A stretch of 40,671 nt of DNA from Akkermansiaceae bacterium (lineage in GTDB: Bacteria; Verrucomicrobiota; Verrucomicrobiia; Verrucomicrobiales; Akkermansiaceae): NCBI GenBank assembly GCA_903826205.1, contig CAIKDP010000197.1:1-40671 (forward strand), read 5' to 3'. Position 1 is the stretch's first letter. Each line of letters begins with the position of its first letter. The notes below the pieces were generated by a model. That model did not search any database. It saw nothing but the letters and a program-made list of their open reading frames with translations, and was not told the origin of the DNA. Below are positions 23,619-31,356 of the stretch, piece after piece. The position numbers were made by a program, and so were the translations under genes.

Positions 23619-24485
23619 ATGACGACGAAATCGAAGACCCTCTGGCTGCTTCTGGCTGCCTCTGCAGCGACCCAAGCGGCCCCCATGGCGACCGTTACCG
23701 TGGGTAAACCCGGCAACGCGGCTGACTCCACCGGCTACGGTGCCGTCGCCTATGAATATAAAATTGGCAAATACGAAGTGACCAACGAACAGTATTGCGC
23801 CTTCCTCAACGGCGTGGCCAAGAGCGACTCCTATGAACTCTATGACGGCCGGATGGGCGACCAATACGGTGGCATCCTCCGCAGCGGCGAGTCCGGCTCC
23901 TTCACCTACAGCGTGAAAGACAGCATGGGCAACAAGCCGGTGAACTTCGTCAACTTTGATGCCTGCGTGCGCTTTTGCAACTGGCTGTCCAACGGCGGTG
24001 GCAGCGGCGACACGGAAAAGGGCAGCTACACGATCAAGTGGGGTCAGGTGACCCCGCCGAATCATGCCACCCTTGCGGCGGATAAAGCAGTGAAATGGGC
24101 GATCCCCACCGAAAACGAATGGTACAAGGCTGCCTATTTCGACGCGGAAAAGCCGGGTGGCCCGGGCTATTGGTCGTATGCCATCAAGGGCGGCAGCGCT
24201 CCTGAGTGCAATATCAACAGCGATACCCCCTCCGAAGTCGGCTCCTTCAAGTCGGCGGCCAGCCCCAGCGGCACCTTCGACCAGAACGGCAACATGTGGG
24301 AATACAACGAAAATATGACGGACGGCAAGGTCGGTCTGCGTGGCGGTTCCTTCTTCATGCATGATAATGACTCTTATCTGCTGTCCTCCACCCGTTACGA
24401 CGTCTTCGGCGCGAAATGGCCGAACTACGGCTTCCGCGTGGTGGCCCTCGGCGGCGGCGCGGCCGCTCCCGCACCCAAGAAATAA
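23619..24485 (+). CDS. Secreted SUMF1/FGE-domain protein lacking the catalytic cysteine pair
   Basis: A 288-residue exported protein (signal TLWLLLAASAATQAAP). It has the formylglycine-generating-enzyme fold signature: YKIGKYEVTNEQYCAFLN, NKPVNFVNFDACVRFCNWLS, WAIPTENEWYKAAYF, NGNMWEYNEN, GLRGGSFF and a terminal NYGFRVV. True FGE enzymes use two Cys just before the GFR motif; here that stretch reads SSTRYDVFGAKWP with no Cys, so sulfatase activation is unlikely. A binding or structural role, common for verrucomicrobial members, is inferred. No sulfatase gene is near. I start at ATG 23619, directly before the signal peptide; the frame is open to 23556. Two terminators follow. Confidence 0.87.
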   Translation: MTTKSKTLWLLLAASAATQAAPMATVTVGKPGNAADSTGYGAVAYEYKIGKYEVTNEQYCAFLNGVAKSDSYELYDGRMGDQYGGILRSGESGSFTYSVKDSMGNKPVNFVNFDACVRFCNWLSNGGGSGDTEKGSYTIKWGQVTPPNHATLAADKAVKWAIPTENEWYKAAYFDAEKPGGPGYWSYAIKGGSAPECNINSDTPSEVGSFKSAASPSGTFDQNGNMWEYNENMTDGKVGLRGGSFFMHDNDSYLLSSTRYDVFGAKWPNYGFRVVALGGGAAAPAPKK

Positions 24486-24491
24486 TCCAGG

Positions 24492-24510
24492 GCGCCGCAA
24501 CGGCGCTTTT
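24492..24510 (+). terminator. Intrinsic terminator of the SUMF1-like gene
   Basis: GCGCCG (24492-24497), loop CAA, CGGCGC (24501-24506), then TTTT. It begins six bases after the stop codon. Confidence 0.8.
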
Positions 24511-24521
24511 AGCTGATTCCT

Positions 24522-24572
24522 GTCAGCCCTCGCATCCCGGAATTTTTCCGACCTGCGGGGGCTGACTTTTTT
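24522..24572 (+). terminator. Second, larger terminator with an inner hairpin
   Basis: GTCAGCCCTCGC (24522-24533) pairs with GCGGGGGCTGAC (24555-24566), 12 pairs including one G-T wobble, followed by six T. The loop holds another small stem, CGGAA/TTCCG. It is a backup terminator for the plus-strand gene and insulates recR, which ends at 24582 on the other strand. Confidence 0.8.
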
Positions 24573-24581
24573 AATCCGCGC

Positions 24582-25190
24582 TCAGACTCCGCGCCGCCCC
24601 TGGATGGCACGCAGCAGCGTGAGGGCATCGGCATGTTCGAGTCCGCCACCCGCCGGCAACCCCTGGGCAATGCGGGATATCCGGCACTTGCGGCCGCGCA
24701 AAATGTTAGCCAGATAATTGGCGGTCACTTCGCCTTCGACGTCGGCACCCAGCGCCAGAATCACTTCCAGTTCCGCCGGCGCGGCATCGATGCGCTGGAG
24801 CAAGGACGGGATGCGCAGGTCTTCGGGTGAGACGCGGTCGAGCGGTGAGAGTTTGCCGCCGAGGCAGTGGTAGCGGCCGCGGAAGGCGCCGGAGCGTTCA
24901 AGCGGCAGCACATCGGTGGCCTGCTCGACCACGCAGAGGGTGAGGTCATCGCGTTTGGGGTCCGCACAGAGTTGGCAACAGCCATGGACCGCAAAAAACC
25001 CGCAGACCGGACAGGCGACGATGGTGGCCTTGGCATGTTGAAGCGCGGCGGAGAGCGCGGGCGCGTCGGCCTTCGGGCTTTGCAGGAGCCAGATGGCGAT
25101 GCGCTCGGCACTGCGCGGGCCCACGCCTGGCAGGTGTTTCAATTCGCCTATCAGCGTTTTGACGGGTTCGGGAAAATCGGCTTGGGACAT
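24582..25190 (-). CDS. recR: Recombination mediator protein RecR
   Basis: A 202-residue cytoplasmic protein that, with RecO and RecF, loads RecA on gapped DNA. The domain order is complete: helix-hairpin-helix (LKHLPGVGPRSAERIA), a C4 zinc finger (CPVCGFFAVHGCCQLC), a TOPRIM domain (LCVVEQATDVLPLERSGAFR, then ILALGADVEGEVTANYL) and the Walker-B-like tail (ISRIAQGLPAGGGLEHADAL). Length is typical. It starts at ATG 25190, 52 bases downstream of the membrane-protein gene on the same strand, so the two may be cotranscribed. No dnaX or ebfC is present here. Confidence 0.97.
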   Translation of the reverse strand: MSQADFPEPVKTLIGELKHLPGVGPRSAERIAIWLLQSPKADAPALSAALQHAKATIVACPVCGFFAVHGCCQLCADPKRDDLTLCVVEQATDVLPLERSGAFRGRYHCLGGKLSPLDRVSPEDLRIPSLLQRIDAAPAELEVILALGADVEGEVTANYLANILRGRKCRISRIAQGLPAGGGLEHADALTLLRAIQGRRGV

Positions 25191-25242
25191 GGGATGACAA
25201 TCGCAAATGGTTCAATCTGTTGGAGTCCGGTCCGGCGATCTG

Positions 25243-25698
25243 TCAGTTAGTTGGATCCAGTTCGCAGGGCATGCGGTGCGAGTGGACATAGACGAGGGCG
25301 CAGGCACCGGACCATACGGCGGCAATCAGCGGCCCGGCAATCGCGGGCGCATGCGCCGCCAATCCCAAGACCGGCGCCCATGACGCCACCAACACCAGCG
25401 TGGTAATCCACAACACGAGCCGCCGCCATGTGCCAGGCACACCGAGCATGGCGAGCGCAAGGCCATAGGCGATCAGCGCGGTGCCAAGCCACTGCCCCCA
25501 TGCCGGCAGGACCTTGGGAAATGCCGTCGGTCCATCCTGCTGCAACGCCTGACCCACCAGGCTGGCGATGGCCGAGTCCGCCCTGTCCGTTAGACCCAAG
25601 GCGTCCAAGCCGGCGGCCAGCACCAGTGCCAGACTGCCAATGAAGGCCGCGGTCACCAGCACATGTCCCGGAGAATGGCGGAATTGGTTTGCATGCAT
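25243..25698 (-). CDS. Hypothetical four-helix inner-membrane protein
   Basis: A 151-residue protein with four predicted membrane segments, around residues 13-35, 70-88, 92-113 and 118-137. No family or functional motif was recognised. It is upstream of recR on the same strand, 52 bases away. The start ATG at 25698 is the only good one in frame. Confidence 0.65.
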   Translation of the reverse strand: MHANQFRHSPGHVLVTAAFIGSLALVLAAGLDALGLTDRADSAIASLVGQALQQDGPTAFPKVLPAWGQWLGTALIAYGLALAMLGVPGTWRRLVLWITTLVLVASWAPVLGLAAHAPAIAGPLIAAVWSGACALVYVHSHRMPCELDPTN

Positions 25699-25855
25699 CG
25701 TCGCGGGGGCAGACTAGGGAAGCCACGGCAACAATCAAGCGAGGGTTTCGGCCGTGAGTGGGTTCGGTTGCGGTCCATGCTCAGGTAATCATCGTTACGC
25801 AAAATCACAAAAAATTCGCTAACTTGACGCGAGTGCCGGCGGGCGTTGGAGAGTT

Positions 25856-26818
25856 TTGAGTTTGCGTTTGGCGCGTGTAAGGTATCATCGGGGCGTGTTG
25901 ACACGCCATCATTTGGATGAACTCTCCAGCCTGGGAGCGCCCCTGCACTTGGCGCTGGGGGTGTTTGACGGCGTGCATGTGGGCCATCAGGCGGTGATTG
26001 CGCGGGCGGTGGCGGCGGCGGCCCGCAGCGGCGGCCTGGCCGGGCTCTTGACTTTTGACCCGCACCCGATCCGGGTGCTGGCACCGGAAAAATCGCCCAA
26101 GGCACTGCTCACCACCCTCGAGCACAAGGCCAGAATTGCCGCCGGTCATGGCATCGGCTTGTTTGTGCCGCTGCATTTTGATGCGGCGATGGCCGCCTTG
26201 GCGGCGGACGAGTTTTTCCAACAATTGAGCGCCGCGCCGCTGCGCACGCTGGCAGTGGGTGAGGACTGGCGGTTTGGTCATGGCCGCCACGGCGATGTGG
26301 AATTTTTACGGGCGCGGGCCGCGGCGTGCGGGTTTGTGCTGGAGGCGGTGCCGCCGGTGATGGTGGACGGTGACCGGGTGAGCAGCACGCGCATCCGCCA
26401 AGCCATTCGCGATGGCTCGTTAGAGGCCGCCGCCCGCATGCTTGGCAGGCCCTACAGCGTGTTGGGCCGCGTGGTGGAAGGCCGCAAATTGGGCCGGCGA
26501 CTCGGGTTTCCAACCGCCAACCTGACCGTCGACGAGGTGCTCACTCCGCCCGATGGCGTGTGGGCCGCGCGGGTCTCGGTGGCGGGTGGCGCGGCCATGG
26601 CGGGCGTGGCCAACCTCGGGGTGAGACCGACGGTGGATGGCACCATCCGTGTGTTAGAAGTGCATGTGTTTGATTTCACCGGCGACCTGTATGGCCGGGA
26701 GATCGAAGTGGAGTTTGTCAGATTCCTGCGGGAGGAAATGCGCTTTGCCTCGTTGGATTTGCTGCGGGAGCAGATAGCAGCCGATGCCCAAGCCGCGCGC
26801 CAGTGGTTGGTGCCGTAA
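25856..26818 (+). CDS. ribF: Bifunctional riboflavin kinase / FAD synthetase
   Basis: RibF phosphorylates riboflavin to FMN and adenylylates FMN to FAD in the cytoplasm. The N-terminal nucleotidyltransferase shows GVFDGVHVGHQ, with the HxGH-type ATP site, and SSTRIRQAI. The C-terminal kinase begins near GRVVEGRKLGRRLGFPTANL, with the FPTAN flavin/ATP motif. The 320-residue length is normal. The start is uncertain: TTG 25856 has GGAGAG a few bases upstream, while GTG 25895 would give a more typical N-terminus (TRHHLDEL then GAPLHLALGVFDG). No ATG precedes the conserved region in frame. It converges with nagA, leaving seven bases between stops. Confidence 0.95.
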   Translation: MSLRLARVRYHRGVLTRHHLDELSSLGAPLHLALGVFDGVHVGHQAVIARAVAAAARSGGLAGLLTFDPHPIRVLAPEKSPKALLTTLEHKARIAAGHGIGLFVPLHFDAAMAALAADEFFQQLSAAPLRTLAVGEDWRFGHGRHGDVEFLRARAAACGFVLEAVPPVMVDGDRVSSTRIRQAIRDGSLEAAARMLGRPYSVLGRVVEGRKLGRRLGFPTANLTVDEVLTPPDGVWAARVSVAGGAAMAGVANLGVRPTVDGTIRVLEVHVFDFTGDLYGREIEVEFVRFLREEMRFASLDLLREQIAADAQAARQWLVP

Positions 26819-26825
26819 ACGAGGC

Positions 26826-27968
26826 TCAGCGCTCGGTGCCATCGACGAAAGTTTTCCAGACTGAGAAATCCGGGTTGAGAATGACGATGTCGGCGAGGAA
26901 GCCGGGTTCGAGTTTACCCATGCCGGCGAGGCCGAGCGAGCGGGCCTGGTTCCAAGAGGTGGCTTTGACAAGTTGGTGCAGCGGCAGCAGGTCGAGCCTG
27001 GCCATGTTGCGGACGCCCTCGTTGAAGCGCAAGCAGGAGCCGGCCAGCGCGGCGCCTTGCTTGAGGCGGGCGGCCCCGTCCTTGACCACCACGGCGAGAC
27101 CGCCGAGAGTGGTTTCCCCCTCGCCGATCCAGGAAGCGGCCATTGAGTCGGTGATCAGCATCAGCCGCTCAATGGACACCAACTTGATCACCAACCTGAG
27201 CATGTCCGGACAAAGGTGGATGGTGTCGCAGATCATCTCCAGCATGAGGCTGTCATCAAGCAAGCCCATGCCGACCACGCCGATCTCGCGATGGTGCAGC
27301 GGCGTCATGGCATTGCCAAAATGCGTGACATGGGTGAGCCCGGCCGCCTTGGCGGCAAGCATTTGCGCGGCAGTGGCCGATGTGTGGGCGGCGGAGCAGG
27401 TGATACCCAGTTGCTTCGCACCGCGGATCACCTCGAGCGCACCGGCGACATCCGGTGCAATTGATAGAATCAGGGTTTTGGCGATCGCGTGGAGCGCCTT
27501 GAGTTCTGCCAGATCCGGCGGCCGGACAAACTGCGGGTTTTGCGCGCCGGCATTTCCCTTGTTGATAAACGGCCCTTCAACATGCAACCCGGGGGTTTTG
27601 CAAAATTCCTGATTGGCGAAATAGCCGGCACACATGGCCGCCACTTGTTCAAGTTTGGCTTGGGGCTGGGTGAGGGTGGTGGGCAACCAACAGGTGACGC
27701 CTTCCTGCAACTTGCGCCTTGCGATGTGGCGGATTGCCTCCAGCGAGCCATCGCAGACATCATGGTGATCGGCGCCGTGCGCATGGATGTCAATGAAACC
27801 CGGCATGCTGAGGCGGCCTGCGGCATCGATCAGGGCGTCTGCGGCGGGTTGTGGCTCGCCGGGTTGCAGCACCGCCTCGATCCTGCCATTGGCAAGCAAC
27901 AGCGCGCCGTTATCGATTTCAATATCCGGCGATACGATGCGGGTGTTTAGGATCAGCGTCTTCATCAA
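26826..27968 (-). CDS. nagA: N-acetylglucosamine-6-phosphate deacetylase
   Basis: A 380-residue cytoplasmic amidohydrolase that removes acetate from GlcNAc-6-phosphate, giving glucosamine-6-phosphate. Metal and active-site motifs are present: FIDIHAHG (HxH), HVEGPFIN (metal Glu), AAHTSAT and THVTHFGNAM (metal His), and LITDSMAAS (catalytic Asp). The length fits the family. No nagB, kinase or transporter for GlcNAc is adjacent, though the symporter at 20.7 kb could serve. The ATG at 27968 is preceded by a candidate promoter containing an inverted repeat. A second ATG follows immediately. Confidence 0.94.
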   Translation of the reverse strand: MMKTLILNTRIVSPDIEIDNGALLLANGRIEAVLQPGEPQPAADALIDAAGRLSMPGFIDIHAHGADHHDVCDGSLEAIRHIARRKLQEGVTCWLPTTLTQPQAKLEQVAAMCAGYFANQEFCKTPGLHVEGPFINKGNAGAQNPQFVRPPDLAELKALHAIAKTLILSIAPDVAGALEVIRGAKQLGITCSAAHTSATAAQMLAAKAAGLTHVTHFGNAMTPLHHREIGVVGMGLLDDSLMLEMICDTIHLCPDMLRLVIKLVSIERLMLITDSMAASWIGEGETTLGGLAVVVKDGAARLKQGAALAGSCLRFNEGVRNMARLDLLPLHQLVKATSWNQARSLGLAGMGKLEPGFLADIVILNPDFSVWKTFVDGTER

Positions 27969-27992
27969 TCAACAAACAAAAGGAACACCCCC

Positions 27993-28021
27993 ACTATCCG
28001 CCAGCCACGGTTGGCTGACAA
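27993..28021 (-). promoter_or_regulatory. Candidate nagA promoter with inverted repeat between -35 and -10
   Basis: Minus strand TTGTCA (28021-28016), 17 bases, GATAGT (27998-27993). Most of the spacer is a perfect inverted repeat: CAGCCA (28002-28007) and TGGCTG (28012-28017) around CGGT. A repressor bound there would block polymerase, which fits substrate-induced amino-sugar catabolism. The regulator is not in the window. Confidence 0.45.
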
Positions 28022-28100
28022 GACACTTCAGGTGTTTTTCCTGACAATTCAAAAACCGCTGCATGCGTCGCATGGGATGATTGCCTCATTGGGATCGTTT

Positions 28101-28163
28101 AAGGAGTAACGAAATTCATGTCGTTTCCTCCGCAAAAGACAAGACGAGGACAAGAATGTCCCC
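28101..28163. repeat. Two palindromes between nagA and the CreD-like gene
   Basis: AAGGAG (28101-28106) is followed by AACGA (28108-28112), inverted as TCGTT (28121-28125). Then GAGGACA (28146-28152) is inverted as TGTCCCC (28157-28163) with one wobble around AGAA. The second is a member of the GGACA/TGTCC family also seen near 36.4 kb. The rest of the 221-base spacer holds the nagA promoter and no gene. Confidence 0.5.
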
Positions 28164-28189
28164 GCCCCTCACCAGACCACCCATGACAC

Positions 28190-29425
28190 TCATCCGCGCA
28201 TGACCCCCGGCAGTGGCGGCGGGCCGTCATCACCGCCGGTTTTCACCTTGGCCGACCAGGCGCGCCAATCGACCTTGGCGGTGAGCATCATCAACAGCGC
28301 CAAGGTGGCCACCGCACAGACCGTCAGGGTGATGCCCGTGAGCCCGTCGAAGAAAAACGACAGGCTGAAGAGCACCAGATAGGCGACTTGTGCCGGCACC
28401 GCCACCCTGAACAACGTGCGGCCTCCCACCGCACGGAGATAGCCGCACACCAGGACCAGTGAAGTCACCGTGGCTATCGCAAAACTCGCCAGCAAGGGCA
28501 GTAGATCCACCAGATAGGCGAACAACAGGTGGAACGAGAAAAATCCGGCACACACGAAAAACACATGCATCGGATGCAAGGGCGCGCCTTTCAACGCACC
28601 TATCAACATGACAATCGTCACGAAAAACAACAACGACACCGGCGCGTAAAACGCAATCCGCGACGCCACCGGCCCGGCATTGAGCAGCTTGGGCATCTCC
28701 ATGCCGATGGATTTAGCCGCCAGCACATCGGGGTAATTCCATGCCAGACTCCAGCTATTGCCGACGAGCTTCCTGTCCCCGTCCTTGGGCGATCCCGTCC
28801 CCACCGGATAATTGATCTCGGCGAAGTCGGTTTTCATCTTGAGGGAGAATCCCGCAATCCGTTGGTTGTTGTTAAATCGATAGATCCAACTGCCGGTGCC
28901 GCGCGTTTGATATCCGGCGTGGAGGGTGACACTCGCGGAGGCCGGCAGCACCACGGCCTGGGTGGCCATGTCCGGGCCGGTGGTCGGGCTGCGTCCGCCG
29001 CCATCCGCTTCGCCGAGCCGGAATTCGAAGCGTTCCAGCCCCTGCGCGTTGGCGGGCAACGGGAATGAAACATACACGGTTTGCGGAATCCGCGTCGGAT
29101 TGGTGAACACATAATCGGCCTTGAATCCCACATCATAGGTCGGATGCCAGAACAGACCGCGCTTCTTCGGCACGAATGTTAGATCAACGGCGACGCTGGA
29201 CGACGACGGCAGCAACACGGCCCGCCCACCGGGGGCGTTGGGCGTGTCAAACCACGCCTCCGGATGGAGCTGCTCGAGTGCCGGGTTCCAGACCCCGGAA
29301 ACCTCCCGGGTCATGGTGTCGGATGAGCTGGAGGTGCGTGTGGTCAGTGCCATGCCAAGGATAAACCAAGCCACCATCGTGCATCCGATAATGGCCAGTG
29401 AGGCGAGCAAATGGAGAGTTTTCAT
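28190..29425 (-). CDS. CreD-like inner-membrane protein
   Basis: A 411-residue membrane protein. One helix lies at about 7-27; a large extracytoplasmic beta-rich region (about 35-255) follows, then about five helices near the C-terminus (APVSLLFFVTIVMLIGALK, HPMHVFFVCAGFFSFHLLFA and others). This topology and the IHP-like HPMHVFFV segment resemble the CreD family (PF06123), known in enterobacteria as a member of the CreBC regulon and linked to envelope stress and colicin tolerance; its molecular function is unknown. It is 37 bases downstream of the secreted 548-residue partner, likely one operon. No creB or creC is present. Confidence 0.75.
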   Translation of the reverse strand: MKTLHLLASLAIIGCTMVAWFILGMALTTRTSSSSDTMTREVSGVWNPALEQLHPEAWFDTPNAPGGRAVLLPSSSSVAVDLTFVPKKRGLFWHPTYDVGFKADYVFTNPTRIPQTVYVSFPLPANAQGLERFEFRLGEADGGGRSPTTGPDMATQAVVLPASASVTLHAGYQTRGTGSWIYRFNNNQRIAGFSLKMKTDFAEINYPVGTGSPKDGDRKLVGNSWSLAWNYPDVLAAKSIGMEMPKLLNAGPVASRIAFYAPVSLLFFVTIVMLIGALKGAPLHPMHVFFVCAGFFSFHLLFAYLVDLLPLLASFAIATVTSLVLVCGYLRAVGGRTLFRVAVPAQVAYLVLFSLSFFFDGLTGITLTVCAVATLALLMMLTAKVDWRAWSAKVKTGGDDGPPPLPGVMRG

Positions 29426-29462
29426 GATATGTCAGGTAGGTGTGTGCTAATGAATGTTAGAA

Positions 29463-31109
29463 TCAGTGTTTGAGGTCCGCGCGGCGGTAGAAGACATGGA
29501 CTTCCGGGCGCTCGTCGCGGCAGAGGTTTTTCCGCAAGGTGATTTGAGAGGGAGTGGCGTCCTTGGAATTGGGCGTGCGGGTGAGGTTGCCGTGGGTTTC
29601 CGCGATGTATCCGCCGGGCAGATTGATGCTCCAGACCAGCGCGTTGATAAACAGCGGGGTCTTCGGCAAGGCCAGCGTCAGGGTGCCATCCACCGGATCC
29701 AGCGCCTCGGTCCGCCCGGTGAACGCGCACTCGATCTTGGTCGAGCCTCCGCCACCGGGTAGCGTGACTTCAAGCCGGCCCTCGCCTAGATTGACCGGTG
29801 CCACCGCCTGGTCACCCACCTGGCAGGACAGCAGCGACAAGCCGGACGGCGTGTCAAAGGCCACCACCATCCGCCGGCGATGCTCGACTGTTAGAGAACC
29901 TTTCACCAGCATGGCACCGTCCGGCTCGATGGTGACGGACCAAGCGGCGGTGGGAATGCTGCCATCCGCAGTGGCCACCAGCGGCAACGGATTGACGGTG
30001 AGTGCGGCGGATTCGGCCGCCTCCAGGTGATAGCACGACTCACCCTTGAGCTGAGACTTTAGGAAATCAGGAAGACCGTCAGGCTCAAAGGGACCGGTTA
30101 GATTTTCGGCGGCGTAGGCCAGCGTGGCGGAACTGGCAATCACAAACCGGGTGCGCGTGGCATCCGCCACCGGACTACCCGGTGCCTGCAGGGACCATTT
30201 GCGATCCAGCGGCCGGCGCGGCAACTGATAGGACAACTCCACGTCACGCTCCAACACTCCGCGGGTCTTCCAATCCAGCGTGAGATTGAGCGCGCGATCC
30301 TCACCGCGCTGCACCTTGTGGCCCGTTAGATCGCGGCCCGCCACCGTCACCTCGCGGGCATCCTGCGGCAGGGTGAGCAGCGCCGCCACACCCGAGCCAT
30401 TGGTGGCCGATGCCCGCGCCATCACATGATAGGCGATCACCCCGTCGCCGGGCAGCACCAGCGCCTGGTGCTGCCACGTCCACGTCGATGGCTCCGGCGG
30501 GCGCAATGCCTCGCGGGTCTCGTCACCTCCCAGCAACTTAACCGTGACGCTACCGCCCGCCAACGGCAATGGCAGCATTTGGTTAGGACCGAGGATGTGC
30601 TCCCGGCCGTCGATTTTCACGGCAATGGCGGCGTCGGTGCCGAGGTTGCCGGTTTCCAGGATGGCGGAGGGACAGGCTGGCACGAGCACTTCAAAACCCT
30701 CCGGTCCGGCAGCGGGCAGCAACCTGGCCTCCAGCACCTTGGTGCCGGCTACCTCCAATGCCTGGCACAGATGCCGCCCGTGAATGAGCACCCTGCTATC
30801 CGCAGGCTTGCGGGTCACCATGGTTAGATTGCCGCCGATCAACGGCACCAGCGCCAGGCCGGTGCCGAAGCTGGAGCTGGCAAACGTGGCGTCCACCACC
30901 GGTTTGCCGGCATCAATGGATACCCGCAGGTGCGCCGAGAGCAGCGCCGTCAGCGGCTCACCCGGAGGCTCCGGGCGCACGGCGTCGGCCAGGAGTTTCT
31001 TCAACTCGCCATAGGGCAATTTGACTTCGGCCTCGTCAAGGCCGGGCGTTGCCGCCGCCAGCGTTGTTGTTAGAACGGGGATTGCAAGCAGCATGTGGAA
31101 CTTGGTCAT
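29463..31109 (-). CDS. Secreted protein of unknown function, paired with CreD-like gene
   Basis: A 548-residue exported protein (signal MTKFHMLLAIPVLTTTLAAA). The sequence is rich in beta-strand patterns with Ala, Gly and Thr, has no clear catalytic motif and no transmembrane helix after the signal. Near the C-terminus is an arrangement of beta strands with GGGGSTKIECAFTG. No family was recognised. Start ATG 31109 is chosen at the signal peptide; the frame is open to 31154. It is first in a two-gene unit with the CreD-like protein, whose large extracytoplasmic region it might contact. Confidence 0.7.
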   Translation of the reverse strand: MTKFHMLLAIPVLTTTLAAATPGLDEAEVKLPYGELKKLLADAVRPEPPGEPLTALLSAHLRVSIDAGKPVVDATFASSSFGTGLALVPLIGGNLTMVTRKPADSRVLIHGRHLCQALEVAGTKVLEARLLPAAGPEGFEVLVPACPSAILETGNLGTDAAIAVKIDGREHILGPNQMLPLPLAGGSVTVKLLGGDETREALRPPEPSTWTWQHQALVLPGDGVIAYHVMARASATNGSGVAALLTLPQDAREVTVAGRDLTGHKVQRGEDRALNLTLDWKTRGVLERDVELSYQLPRRPLDRKWSLQAPGSPVADATRTRFVIASSATLAYAAENLTGPFEPDGLPDFLKSQLKGESCYHLEAAESAALTVNPLPLVATADGSIPTAAWSVTIEPDGAMLVKGSLTVEHRRRMVVAFDTPSGLSLLSCQVGDQAVAPVNLGEGRLEVTLPGGGGSTKIECAFTGRTEALDPVDGTLTLALPKTPLFINALVWSINLPGGYIAETHGNLTRTPNSKDATPSQITLRKNLCRDERPEVHVFYRRADLKH

Positions 31110-31207
31110 GCGGGTATCAACGCTCGTGATTGTGAATGGATGATGAACCCCCAATGAAATTCTCAGGATATCAGTTGCATAATGACTGCCTCGCAGTTCG
31201 GGCGAAG

Positions 31208-31297
31208 AAAACCACTGAAATACTGAGGACCACTGAGATCACTGAAAAGAAAGATAAATCAGTGCAATCAGTGGGTCTCAGTGTTTTCAGTGGTTTT
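31208..31297. repeat. Long imperfect hairpin made of eight CACTGA/TCAGTG units
   Basis: Left arm 31208-31245, right arm 31259-31297, 13-base purine-rich loop (AAAGAAAGATAAA). The outer 13 bases are perfectly inverted (AAAACCACTGAAA and TTTCAGTGGTTTT region). ACTGA occurs four times in the left arm and TCAGT four times in the right, spaced 9-10 bases, about one helical turn. It lies between two divergent genes, just before a candidate promoter for the metallo-hydrolase. Confidence 0.85.
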
Positions 31298-31299
31298 AT

Positions 31300-31329
31300 T
31301 TGCATGTCCAACCTTTTGTAGTCTATCCT
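31300..31329 (+). promoter_or_regulatory. Candidate promoter for the metallo-hydrolase gene
   Basis: TTGCAT (31300-31305), 18 bases, TATCCT (31324-31329), 27 bases before ATG 31357. It abuts the CACTGA hairpin, so the hairpin would sit directly upstream of the -35. Confidence 0.4.
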
Positions 31330-31356
31330 ACGGTGACCACAGTAAGCAACCCACCC

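Noticed and set aside
23505-24500. 331-codon frame opposite the SUMF1-like gene
   Set aside because: It would contain both terminator arms and overlaps a clear signal-peptide gene on the other strand.
25794-25823. Imperfect inverted repeat GTTACGC...GCTAAC upstream of ribF as an FMN riboswitch or operator
   Set aside because: It lacks the conserved RFN-element sequence blocks and pairing is short and interrupted.
28118-28186. Short plus-strand frame (22 codons, MSFPPQKTRRGQ...) with AAGGAG 11 bases before its ATG
   Set aside because: It runs through the GGACA/TGTCC palindrome and its AAGGAG is the repeat foot; codon content is not protein-like.
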